Below, piece by piece: positions 47,580 to 58,137 of a stretch of 64,000 nucleotides of DNA. The translations under genes were made by a program, and so were the position numbers. The stretch's first letter is position 1. Each line of letters begins with the position of its first letter. The stretch covers positions 2,728,001-2,792,000 of the forward strand of contig NC_089454.1 of NCBI RefSeq assembly GCF_026210795.1, written 5' to 3'. The notes below the pieces were generated by a model. That model was not told the origin of the DNA, made no database searches, and saw nothing but the letters and a program-made list of their open reading frames with translations. Source of the DNA: Rhizophagus irregularis. Lineage: Eukaryota; Glomeromycota; Glomeromycetes; Glomerales; Glomeraceae.

Positions 47580-49085
47580 TTACCAAATCTCTAAGTCAAA
47601 TACTTGAGAATCTTGACAATCTATAAAAGAAATATAATTAGCAATTGTGTAAATTAAAATATTTGATTAAAAAAATTTTATACCTTTATTGTTTTCTTTA
47701 TCATTAAAATAATCAGTAATAATAGAAGAATTGACAGGTTTTGTTAAATTACTAAATGTAAATAATCTACTAGTATATATAGCATCAGGATTTTTCTTAT
47801 ATGAAGTTGAAATATTTGGTATTTCTTTATCAGCTTTTTCAAACATAGCCTTAATTTCATTTCCTTTATATCCAAAATTTTCTTTTTCTTGATAAATTCC
47901 TATAATAGAATCATACCAAAATTCTATTATATCATCTAACTCTTCAGCTGTTGGTCTTTGATTTGAATTAGCATTCATACATTTATAAGCTAGTTTTTTA
48001 TAAATTTCAGGAGTTCCTTTTCCAAATTCTGGTCTGAGTCCATTACATATTTCTAATGCTAAGGTATTATCCTGTTTTATTTTATGAAATGGTGGTTTTC
48101 CAGATGATAATTCAGCCATAATTATACCAAAACTATAAATATCAGAAGATAATGAATATGGTTCTCCATTCAAAACTTCTGGGGCAATATATGGTAATAC
48201 TCCACATATTTTATCATCCGATTTTTGTTTATTTGATGGTCCAGATAATCCAAAATCTGAAATATAAGTTTCATGATATATCTGTAATATATTTCCACTA
48301 TGGAAATCTTTATGAAAATATCCTAAATCATGTAAACAATCAAGACCACGTGTTATCCAAAATAAATACATTAATTTATCTTTCCACAAAATATTATTGA
48401 AATTGTGTAAAAGAACACTTCTCAAATTTCCTTCATCTGCATATTCTGAAATTATTATAAGTTCTTCAGTTTCTGGATCTTTGGTCATTCCATAAAAACT
48501 TAGACCTACATCGTCTATTCGACATAATTCCCAAAGTATTTTAATCTATTATTTGTATTTAAATTAATTATTTCACTTATTATTAAAGAGGTTAATTAAA
48601 ATATGTAAAATTAATACAAAACTTACCTCATTTAAATATTCAGCTGACATATTCTCTGATCCATTTAACCTTTTCAATGCAACTTTGTTAGATTCAGATT
48701 TATTTTTTTCCCATCTTTTATATCCTTTCCCATATATTTTTGGACCATCAATCCATGTTGCAGAATATACTTTGGAAAATCCACCTTCACCAATTTGGTT
48801 TATATCTTTAAATTTATCAAATGGTACCCATTCAAGAAATTTATCATTTTTCCTTTTATACATTGTATCTTTGATAAATTTATCAATTTCGTTATTTCCG
48901 CTGGTCCAACCTTCAATCATGCGATGAGGATCACATTCTTTACACCATAATACTTCGGTAAATGGTTTATTGCAATAAGAACAATTTTTCTGATCAATAT
49001 TCATTGAATTAGAATCTTTGTCAAGGATGTTTAAATTATTGAATTCAAGTTCTATTTGAACTTGGGCTTCATTTCCTTTATTCAT
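47580..49085 (-). CDS. Ser/Thr protein kinase K3 with N-terminal zinc ribbon
   Basis: Minus-strand exons: 49085-48627, 48545-47684, 47620-47580; GT-AG introns; 453 residues. Seen: zinc ribbon C35-x2-C38-x9-C48-x2-C51; MIEGWTSGNNEIDKF; glycine loop IGEGGFSKVYSA (98-109); VALK lysine K138; H-K-D at 231-233 with N238; DFG at 250-252; APEVLNGEPY. All catalytic residues are present. Intron 1 and intron 2 positions match K2. The C-terminus differs: after DCQDSQVFDLEI the frame ends in W and a TAA that overlaps what would be the next splice donor (GGTAAGT), so the final small exon of K2 is lost. Start chosen at the ATG aligning with K2. It is the only kinase on this strand in the window. Confidence 0.9.
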
Positions 49086-49717
49086 CTTTTTCAAAGTAGA
49101 AATTTCTGAGTAGAAATAAATTGTTGATATTGGCGCTATTTACGTTACTACCGGTATATATTATATTTTCAATGAGGATAAAAAAGGAAAAAAGAAATGA
49201 AATTCCAAATTAGAAAAATTAGAATCTAAATTTCGTATCACAGTAATACAGTAATACTGTAAGTTGATCAGATTTCTTGCTGCGACTAATAATGATTTCA
49301 TATAGTAGATCGGCAGTCACGCTCTCTTTAGGAATTTATACTAGAATTATTTAGCGTGGATGCCACAACTTTGATTTTATGTTGGGTAAATTTATTTAAT
49401 TATTAATTATCAGATTTCGTTACTAATAAAATTAATAAAGAAAAATAGAGCTCATATATAAGAATAATATAATTTAATTGTTATTATTATATTCCATATT
49501 CCATTAGAAAGACGAAAATAAATAAATAATTATAATATTTGAAATTTATATCATAAATATAAAATTTCAGCCATAAAAAATATAGAATTTACAAGAATTA
49601 TAAAGAAAATTTTAACATAATAGAATATTAAATATTTTTAAAATTACTCAATAATAATAGAAGATTTACGTAATTCAATCAAATAAACTCAAAAAAAATA
49701 AAAGCGGATGTATAAGT
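49086..49717. other. 5' flank of K3 and AT-rich spacer
   Basis: 49140-49262, read on the minus strand, carries the kinase-family flank landmarks (ACTGTGATACGAAATTTAG, TTTTATCCTCATTGAAAATA). The rest is AT-rich with no gene. Confidence 0.45.
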
Positions 49718-50048
49718 CTACACAGGAATAAATACACAGCAAAAAAAAATTGTAAGAAGTGACACCAATTTTGTAAAAAATAATATTTCGAAAAAGGAAA
49801 TGAAAAGATTACTATAATATTCAGATGCTTTAGAACCGGAAATATATATGGATATACGGATATAATAGAGTAACAATAGAATTAATGATAAGACAAATGA
49901 AATAATTAATGAAAATAAGTATTTAATTCTTTTCTTTTTCATAATATATTCTTTTATATAATATAACATATCATCTTGCCCAACTTCTTCTCGTGTTCCA
50001 TTTATTATGTTACCAAATATTAATTTCTTGATAAAGTATTTTGAGATT
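49718..50048 (-). CDS. Hypothetical small membrane protein or exon
   Basis: A minus-strand frame of about 110 codons reads KISKYFIKKLIFGNIINGTR, then EEVGQDDMLYYIKEYIMKKK, then two hydrophobic stretches (YLFSLIISFVLSLILLLLYY and FFEILFFTKLVSLLTIFFCC) separated by SGSKASEYYS, then a stop at 49718. Two membrane segments with a Lys-rich N-terminal side are plausible. A stop lies just upstream and the first ATG is internal (49969 or later), so this could be a 3' exon of a longer or decayed gene. No family recognised. AT-rich DNA produces Ile/Leu/Phe-rich frames by chance, so confidence is low. Confidence 0.33.
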
Positions 50049-50581
50049 TTTCAAAAATATTACAAAATCATCTGTATTTATTTATGTGAAATTACTGGTT
50101 AATCAATATGAAATGTGACGTTTGTATAAAATTTCTCTCATGTAAATTTCATTTTATGCATTTATTTTTTTTTCATTTAAAATTATATAAATGATAATAT
50201 GATTGAAACTCTGTTAATGTTTCTGATTTATATTAGATATAAATTAAATAACTAAAAATTTTAAAATTTTGCCATCTGGTAAACTCATGTACTTTATTGT
50301 TATAAACTAGGGTTCTTTAAGACAATGTGAGTTTTATAATTATAAACAATTTTATATTGTGAACATTTATTATTCCAAAATGTTTTTAGCTATTTTATTA
50401 TAAAATTTATTATTTTTATTATTCTAAATAAATAAGACATTAGAAAACATCAAGTTTGATAATTTCAATAAAAAAAAATGTCTTTTCTTTTTTTATTTTT
50501 GATTTAAAATGTATTTTGATCAAAAAAAAAAATCAATTTTTTTTATTTTTTGATTAATCTATATAATTAAAAAAAACTTCA

Positions 50582-50940
50582 ATGACAACAATATGTCTTG
50601 GTTTATATAATGATAATATAATCCAAAGGCTTTCAAATATTCACAAGCATTTTATAATAGTAGACTTTTTAAATTCCAAAAATCTTCCAAAACCAGTAAA
50701 TTCTTCATTTTTTTTTCAATTTAGTTCAGGTAATCTAATTTAATTTTGCTTTATCATATAATCCATTTATACTATTAATGTTATTTGGTTTTTCTGATGT
50801 TGGTATAATTGATATTTATTAATTAAAATAAGTATTTTCTTAATTATTATTATAACACCTTTTTAGGAAATAGTTCTTTCCATGATTGGATACTTTCTGA
50901 TATTATTATTATTTATTTATTTCCATTTATTAACATTTAA
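50582..50940 (+). CDS. Possible small two-exon gene, unknown
   Basis: Exon 50582-50729 reads MTTICLGLYNDNIIQRLSNI, then HKHFIIVDFLNSKNLPKPVN, then SSFFFQFSS, ending at a GT donor. An acceptor CCTTTTTAG leads into 50867-50940 (NSSFHDWILSDII, then a low-complexity end), keeping the frame for 73 residues. The first exon has a fairly normal composition, but there is no recognised domain and no paralogue here. Could be chance or a relic. Confidence 0.2.
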
Positions 50941-51131
50941 ATACTATAAATATATATAAATATGCAGTTTCCCTATAAAAATTTTTTTCAGAAAAATGAT
51001 CACGTGTCCAAGTTTCTTCGGAATGAAAACTAGAAAAATGATCATTTATCGGAGTTTTTTTCCAGAATTTTTTTACAAGGTTTAGAGTACATTAGGTAAG
51101 TAATTAATATTTCTAATGGATAAATCTAATT

Positions 51132-51165
51132 GTAACAGCCTGTTACGCGTCTTATTTGTAACAAC
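51132..51165. repeat. Palindrome GTAACAGCCTGTTAC, copy 2
   Basis: Same 15-bp palindrome as at 46197-46211, again followed by TCTTATTTGTAACA after a GCG in place of ATA. Confidence 0.55.
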
Positions 51166-52144
51166 CCCAATTTTATCCAATTAAAATTTAAGATAATGCT
51201 CATATCACTTATACATCAATATCTTGATAATTCTATGACATGACTGGTCTCTCGATTCTTACTAATTAAAGTATCAAAATTATGCTATAAAGTATAGTTG
51301 TACTCTTTTAGTAAAACAAAATCTACACCCTAAAATATTCAAGCTAACATTACAAAATTTAAGTTTTTACATACTGTACCTGTTGAAGAATTTTACTTAT
51401 TTCTAAGATGCAGGGATTCAAAATTTACAAAATTAATAGGTAAACCAATAAGACCAACATGCCATTATCCTGATTCATTTTTACAAAAATATTTTATAAT
51501 AAAATTTAGCATAATTCTCACATACTAGTTTGTAAATCGAAAAATAATAGCTCAAAATAAAATACTAGTTAGGTAGTGTAGCACGACTATTCATCTGAAA
51601 ATATTTTTTACATGTAATATTTGAGATGTGGGATGTTTTTAATTTAAAATAAGAGAAAGTAATTGATAAATACACAGTATTATTTTTGGAATATCATGTA
51701 TCTATGAATTTTAATTAATCGGTTTAATTCTGGCCCGTATTATATAACTCTGACCAGAATTATGATCCAAACAACTGCGGTCACGTGCTCAAGTTGAACT
51801 CTAATACCAATTTTTTAACAAAATAAATGAAATAGGATCTCCCTATAACTAAATATGTGAATAGACTCAGATGTAGTTAACGGTTTCTAAATTGCTTTCA
51901 ACATGTCAAGCCATATATTATTATCGAATCAAATTACAACTTAATAACAAAAGATCTACAATAGTGTCACCTGTTAAGGTTTTACTAATTTACCGTACTG
52001 GAATGCTAATCATCTGGACTCTGCTTATAAATCATGTATGTGCTACAGTATTACAAAAATAATGTACAACCATATGACTTCTAATATAACTAGCCTCTCC
52101 AATAACTCTGTGAAAATTTTTTTTTTTCTTCCCAAATTTCTAAT

Positions 52145-53737
52145 ATGACTTTACCTTATTTAACAGATGATTGTATTTATTCCATTTTACAATACCTTCA
52201 AAATGATCATTCAACTTTATTTAAATGTTTATTAGTTAATAGATTTTGGTGCAGATCAACTATTCCTTTACTTTATGCAAATCCTTTTGCAGATATAACC
52301 AAAAAAAATTATTCAATAACCTTGACCTTAATTTTTTGCTTTAATAAAGCAGAAATTTTACAATTGAAGAAAAAACTGGGATTAAGCAAGATTAATGGTA
52401 TTAATTTTTATAAAAAACATAACCCTTTATTCGAATATCCAAAATATTTGGAAAATTATAATAGTATTATAATAAATTCTGTTATTTATGGATGGTTTGA
52501 TAAATATTGTTCAAAAGTTTTATTAAATAATCAAAAAATATATAATGATATTATTCCGATATTTCATCAATCAATTTTACGTCAAAGTAGAAACATTAAA
52601 CAATTAGATATTTGGTTATATTTATTTAATGGAGAAAGTTTTAAAAACTTTAACGTTCAAAACTTCACTTCAAATTTAACAAAATTAAATTCATTATCAT
52701 TAAATTTTCATTTGAGGGATTCTGTTTATAAAGAAATTGAACAAGAATTTTTAAATAATATAGCAAATAACTGTACAAATTTTAGAAAATTAATAATTAA
52801 GTTTCCTCGAGCTAAAAGTTCACCATTTCAACGTCGTTACATTTACTGTAATTATTTGACTAATATTACTCTCACTCCAAAAATTTGTACAATTATTCAA
52901 GTGCAAAACAATCTTAAAATGTTTAAGCTAGAAGGGAATTGTTCTTTATCAGTAGATAACATTCTTTTGTCTTTAGAATTTCAAAAGCATTCTTTAGTTC
53001 ATGTTGAATTTATAGACACTGATTTTAGTAATGTAAATTTAAAAAGATTTAATGATTTATATAATTTAGAATATTTAAAATTTATGACTTGTGAAGGTAT
53101 ATTATTAAATCAATGTGAGGGATTAAATTTTTCTTCATCTAAGCTCAAGGAACTATTATTTATACACAATTATTGGGATGTTAATGTCATGCCTTTAATG
53201 ATCAAATATCTAGGTGCATCATTACAAAGATTATTCGTTGAAAACCCGACAATTTCTCTTATTGAAAATATATCAATGTATTGTCCAAATCTTATTTTTT
53301 TAAAAATAAGTATTCATTCACATATTGATTTATCAGTGATACAACTTTTTAAAAATTTAAGAACAAGAATATTAAGTATTATTATTTCAAAAAATATTGA
53401 TAAATTTTTTATAAATTTAGCAAATAATATACCTATTAATATTAGGGAAATTTCTATTTGTTCTCATCATACCGATAAGTTTAAGGAATTCTTAGAGAAT
53501 TGTCATAATAGTTTTGAAATGATTAATTTAAATCAGATTATTAAATTAAAATTACTTAAAAATGTTTTAAATTATATTGAAAAAAGTAACAATAGTTTAA
53601 AAGTTCTTGGTATGAAATTGGATAAAGAATTGAATGATGAGGAATTAAAATTATTGAATCGAATTAAAGCTAAAGGAGTTGAAATAGTGGAATTTATAAA
53701 GGAGTTCCATTGCAAATCTTCAACTGATGACAAGTGA
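52145..53737 (+). CDS. F-box / leucine-rich-repeat-like protein
   Basis: Single exon, 530 residues, from the first ATG. The N-terminus (LPYLTDDCIYSILQYLQND, then STLFKCLLVNRFWCRSTIPL, then LYANPF; about residues 3-50) has the F-box pattern: leading Leu-Pro, hydrophobic helix, Leu-x-x-x-Leu-Leu-Val-Asn-Arg and the Trp-Cys end typical of Rhizophagus F-box proteins. The rest contains irregular Leu/Ile/Asn-rich repeats (LNSLSLNFHL, LKMFKLEGNC, LVHVEFIDTDF, LEYLKFMTCEG, LKELLFIHN, LIFLKISIHS) consistent with a leucine-rich-repeat substrate-binding region. Family knowledge: such proteins link substrates to SCF ubiquitin ligases through Skp1. Substrate unknown. The family is strongly expanded in these fungi. 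Confidence 0.88.
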   Translation: MTLPYLTDDCIYSILQYLQNDHSTLFKCLLVNRFWCRSTIPLLYANPFADITKKNYSITLTLIFCFNKAEILQLKKKLGLSKINGINFYKKHNPLFEYPKYLENYNSIIINSVIYGWFDKYCSKVLLNNQKIYNDIIPIFHQSILRQSRNIKQLDIWLYLFNGESFKNFNVQNFTSNLTKLNSLSLNFHLRDSVYKEIEQEFLNNIANNCTNFRKLIIKFPRAKSSPFQRRYIYCNYLTNITLTPKICTIIQVQNNLKMFKLEGNCSLSVDNILLSLEFQKHSLVHVEFIDTDFSNVNLKRFNDLYNLEYLKFMTCEGILLNQCEGLNFSSSKLKELLFIHNYWDVNVMPLMIKYLGASLQRLFVENPTISLIENISMYCPNLIFLKISIHSHIDLSVIQLFKNLRTRILSIIISKNIDKFFINLANNIPINIREISICSHHTDKFKEFLENCHNSFEMINLNQIIKLKLLKNVLNYIEKSNNSLKVLGMKLDKELNDEELKLLNRIKAKGVEIVEFIKEFHCKSSTDDK

Positions 53738-54211
53738 CCTACAAATGGTATTTGATCCGCTGTAAAGTTTGATTGTGTCTTGATTGTGAGATAAATACTG
53801 TATGTTGCGTGATTATCTCCTGTTATCATTAAATCATATATGAAGGAAAGGAAAAATGAACACAAGAAATAAAATATCGCACCTTACCCAGGCAAGGAGG
53901 AAAGATAAAGGCTTGAAATAATTGATTATTATACTAATTTATATGTTAAGGTTCTTGAGATAGTATATTTTATTTATTTACAATTTTTATTTTATTTATT
54001 TTACTCATTAAATAAAGTCGAATTTTAAATCATTTATTTTAAACAAATGTTAACAATAATTTATTGCCATTTTTTTTTTTAAGAGCATAAATTAAATTAT
54101 TATGATTTTTTTTTTCAAAAAAAAAATATTTTTATCATATATCGGGTGCGTTCACCGATCCATTTGGATTCTCACATATAAGAGGATTAGAAATTTTAAT
54201 GTAAATAATAG
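53738..54211. other. Spacer between F-box gene and kinase pseudogene K4
   Basis: AT-rich with long T and A runs and no gene. The expected first exon of K4 (zinc ribbon and glycine loop) is not present here; K4 homology begins abruptly around 54190, just before the intron acceptor. Confidence 0.5.
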
Positions 54212-55181
54212 CTTAAAATACATTGGAATTTTTATAAATCAGCTTATCAGCTTCTAAAGTTACTTTATCTCCATTAAAATTTTATGGAATGACCAAAGAT
54301 CCTGCAGATCGAGGAACTATGAGAAGTGTTCTTTCACACAATTTCAATAATATTTTATGGAAAGTTAAAATTTTTTATTTACTTTATATAGCATATGGTC
54401 TAAACAAGTTACATGAATCAGGATATTTTCATAAAGATTTTCATAGTGGAAATATATTACTAGTAGATGATGTCACATCTTATATATATATATATATATT
54501 TCAGATTTTGGATTATCTGGACCATCAACCAAACAAAAATCTGGTGATAAAATATGTGGAGTAATGCCATATGTCGCACCAGAAGTGTTGAATGGAGAAC
54601 CATATGCATTATCCTCGGATATTTATAGTTTTGGTATAATTATGATAGAATTATTATCCGGAAAACCACCTTTTTATAAAAGAAAACATGATACTACCTT
54701 AGCATTAGAAATATGTAATGGACTCAGACCAGAATTTGGGAAAGGAACTCCTGAAATTTATAAGAAACTAGCTTATAAATGTATGAATGCTAATTCAAAT
54801 CAAAGACCAACAGCCAGTGAATTGCATGATATAATAGATTTTTGGTTCTTATCTTCTTATAATGATAATCGAGAAAAAGAAAAATTTGGATATAAAGAAA
54901 AAGAAATTAAAGCTATGTTTGAAGAAGCTAGTAAAGAAATACCAAACATTTCAACTTCGTATGAGAAAAATCCTGATGCTATATATACTAGCCGAGTATT
55001 TACACTTAGCAATTTAACAAAACCTGTTAATTCATCTATTATTACGTCATACCTTGATGAAGAAGGTATTATTTTTAGTAATTTTTAACCAAACTTTTAA
55101 TATTCCTTAATTGCTAATATTATTACTTTTATAGATTGTAAAGATTCTAAATTATTTGACTTAGCTCATTACAATTAAAAG
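54212..55181 (+). pseudogene. 5'-truncated Ser/Thr kinase pseudogene K4
   Basis: Homology to K2 starts at the second exon (CTTAAAATACATTGGAAT) and the first exon is missing. Lesions: a frame change before MTKDP, an internal deletion replacing the EEYMMILQFANEGN segment, and a TA microsatellite (about 54480-54500, TATATATATATA) in the activation-loop region that shifts the frame between HKDFHSGN and DFGLSG. The second half (MPYVAPEVLNGEPY onward, 54564-55088) is still open. The two small terminal exons are recognisable, the first with an internal deletion (LFDLAHYN). Confidence 0.87.
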
Positions 55182-56263
55182 GTAGGTAATAGCAATATAT
55201 AATTCATATGAATTATTATTCAATTATTCAAAACAATAGATGAAAGATGATGAATGATCACATTTAATTTATGGTAAAATTTATCTTTTTTTTTGTTATA
55301 TTTTTATTTTTTTTAGAATTATACATTTAATAATCTATAGTTATTATGTAATACTGGGCAACATTATATGTAATTCTGATCATAATTTTATTTTTATTAA
55401 ATAAAAATTTGAAGAAATTCAGTACATCGAAGATCTGTGATACGATAACGAAAAAAAAATTATTTTTAAAAATTTGCATTAATTTATCTATAATAAATTT
55501 TATACGTTTAGCACTACAATCATGTTATTATTATTTAACAACACGATTAATTATAAATTGATTAAATTATTTTCTTAAAAAAAAAATTTCTTTTTCATGG
55601 TCAATAAATTAAATATTTAAAGGGATCTTACAATAATTTATCGTTAAATAACCGAATTAAAATGGTAAATTATGTATAAATTTTGTTATCAACCGATTAA
55701 GAGGAAACCCAAATATGACTATTATGAATATTGTTTCAAATTGCTTTCAAACAATTAAACAATAGATTTTTGTAGACCGAAACGATTTAAAAAGAAATTA
55801 TGTAATTTAATTAAAAAAAAATCAATGATATAGTGTTCGAATTAATTCTTCTACTTATGTGTCGTGTGCTAATTTCTTCGATCCCCGTTTGTAAATTTAT
55901 ACTATATAATCTCATAATCAGATTTTCTTTTATATTCATTGTATCAATTGTATTTGATATATTAGTCTTTATATTATATTATATCAATAAAATTTAATTT
56001 AAACAATTTTTTGAAAATTTCAATATCATTTTCGATGAAATCTAAAATATTCAAGATTTAAATACTACATGTAATCATTATTTTTACTGTTTAATTTTTC
56101 GATAATAAACCTTCATTCAATATCGGTCAAAATTATGATTTGTGTCATGTTTCTGTAAAAAGGTGACAAGAATTTACCAACTCTTGACTCTGAACCGTTG
56201 CAACCATTTATGGAATTTTGATTCCATATTTATTTTCATTGATTCTAAATTAACGAAAGTAAT
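55182..56263. other. K4 3' flank and AT-rich spacer
   Basis: 55310-55440 keeps weak traces of the kinase 3' flank (ATAATCTATAG, TATGTAATACTGGGCAACATT, CAGTACATCG). The remainder is AT-rich. The last 100 bp before 56264 is the far arm of the repeat into which the retrotransposon at 56283 inserted. Confidence 0.4.
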
Positions 56264-57755
56264 AATAAATAGGTAACAAGAGTATATAATTGCTTTGATT
56301 GTAGCGATAATTATATTACCATGCAATATTAGTATAGATTTAAGGATGGATTCAGATATAGCTGAATGGTTAACGAAGTATTCTGAAATAGGAAGTATGA
56401 GAAGAGAATTGGATGATAATCTTTATATATACTTGAATTTTCTCAATACAATATTAGAATTAAAGAATATGACGTTGAAGTTTTCACATAGAAAATCAGA
56501 AGTGATGGAAGATATGCAGGAGATTAAACTACCAGCTCTTAAGAAAGAATTAATCAAGTGTAAGGATTCGATTGAAGAAATTGTAATTAAATTAGACAAT
56601 ATGATAGTTGATGAATATTGTCTAAGATGGAATCATACACCAATAGAAGGAGCGTATAGAGAGTGGTTTAAAGAAATAAATAATAATATAACAAAAATTG
56701 ATATCATATTATTAGACTATGTGAAAGATTGTTTTATTGAGACGAATGGAGCGAATATTTTGATTAATTGGAAGGAGACATTTAAATTGATAAATAACGA
56801 AATAATAATTTCTAAGAATACAACTAACAGAGAAGACGCGGGAATAAGAACGTGGCGTATTAAAAATTTTTTAAAGATCTTACCAACGTATGAGACGTTG
56901 TGGAAAAGAGGAGTTTGTGGAATAACAAATAGTAAATGTCCTCGATGCTCAATAGAAGACGAGACATGGGAACATATTTGGACATGCGATTCAAATAATT
57001 TTATGACAGAAATAAATATTTTTAATAGTAGTATTAATCAAGTTTTATTGGATAATCAAGACATGTTGGATGATGATATATCACGTAAAGAATTTATAGA
57101 TACATTATTAAGTATAGCTTCAAGTCGCTCTTTTATAATGACAACGGAAGGTATAATTAGAGAAGTAACAAGAGGATTAATCAATGAGAAATGGTTAACT
57201 GTTTACAAAAACCATAAAGAACGAAAACTCGTTTTATTAATTCTTAACGAGTATTTAAATGAGGTTCATAAAAAGATTTGGATAGAGCGGTGCAACGAGA
57301 CAATTGAATTAGAGAAACAAATGGGTATTTTTAAAGATACTAAACGAAAAAGGAATAAAAGTAATGATGATGGAAAAATACTGGATTTTGAGAAATTAGA
57401 AAAAACTAAAAACAGTAAAAAAATCAAAAAATTAGTAAAAATAGATTTAGAAGAACAAACAAAAAACGACGTATTTAGATTAGGAGATCATAATAGATTT
57501 AAAATAGCTAGTCAAGTAATTAGTAATTTAGTAAATACTTAGTTTATGAGAATATTTCGTGAATAGCACGCTGGTTACGATAGTTTACACTTTAGAAAGA
57601 ATTCTAAAGTTTTTATATGGAGAGGTGTAGTTAGAAATAACTAGCTTCAATGTATTTTTTTGTATTTACTAGTTAATGTAATGCGTTATAATTTACTAAT
57701 AAAATGAATAAAATACGTTTATAAAAATAAAAAAAAAATAAATAGGTAACAAGAG
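56264..57755 (+). mobile_element. 5'-truncated non-LTR (LINE) retrotransposon with 19-bp target duplication
   Basis: AATAAATAGGTAACAAGAG is present exactly at 56264-56282 and 57737-57755. Between them lie 1454 bp: an open reading frame already open at the left edge, a stop at 57540-57542, a 3' region of about 190 bp with AATAAAA signals (near 57700), and an A-rich end. A truncated 5' end, poly(A) end and long target duplication are hallmarks of target-primed reverse transcription. The interrupted sequence is itself a minus-strand copy of the dispersed short repeat. Confidence 0.9.
56283..57542 (+). pseudogene. C-terminal part of a LINE reverse-transcriptase polyprotein
   Basis: About 419 codons are open from the insertion junction; the first ATG is at 56346 but is probably not a true start. 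Around residues 200-235 there is RTWRIKNFLKILPTYETLWK followed by CPRC...ETWEHIWTC, matching the zinc-binding motif that follows the reverse-transcriptase or RNase H region in fungal LINE proteins. The C-terminus is Lys-rich (KRKRNKSNDDGK, KKIKKLVK). The reverse-transcriptase and endonuclease domains are missing, lost by 5' truncation on insertion. No internal stops, so insertion is young. Confidence 0.78.
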
Positions 57756-57850
57756 AGAGATCGGCACTCATCTCTTCAGGGACAGAATTACGTATTACCT
57801 ACTGCCTGGCATTATTCAAAAAAAGAAAGGATCTACACATTATTCAGATT
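57756..57850 (-). repeat. Dispersed short repeat, copy 4, split by the LINE
   Basis: Read on the minus strand: GAATAATGCCAGGCAGTAGG, ACGTAATTCTGTCCCTGAAG, GCCGATCTCTCTCTTGTTACC, matching copies 2 and 3. The homologous sequence should continue past TGTTACCTATTTATT into 56263 and below, so the LINE landed inside this repeat. Confidence 0.6.
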
Positions 57851-58137
57851 TTCATGGAATAAAATATTATTGCTCGGCCCAATAACACTATTTTATTCTT
57901 TTATTAGGTAACTGATTTCTTTTTATTGATTTCATTGATTAGAATGGAAGCCCAATAACAAGTATGGTATATTATTTTCATTATTTTATTTCTTTATTTA
58001 GAATTCTAGTTCCATTTTAATCCTCATAAATTTAATTGATTATAAATACGCTTACAGTAATAACGTAAATAAATTTCTATCGCAAATATACGAAAAACAA
58101 TAACAATAAAAATAAATCTAAAATCTTCAAAGATAAG
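57851..58137. other. 5' flank of kinase pseudogene K5
   Basis: AT-rich, no gene. The kinase-family flank landmarks are not clearly recognisable here. Confidence 0.4.

Larger units (their letters stand above)
50049..52144. other. AT-rich intergenic region upstream of the F-box gene
   Basis: Holds a possible small two-exon frame (50582-50940), the second copy of the GTAACAGCCTGTTAC palindrome (51132-51146), and a stretch with AATTCTGGCC / GACCAGAATTA motifs next to CACGTG (51731-51790). Nothing else is supported. Confidence 0.5.
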
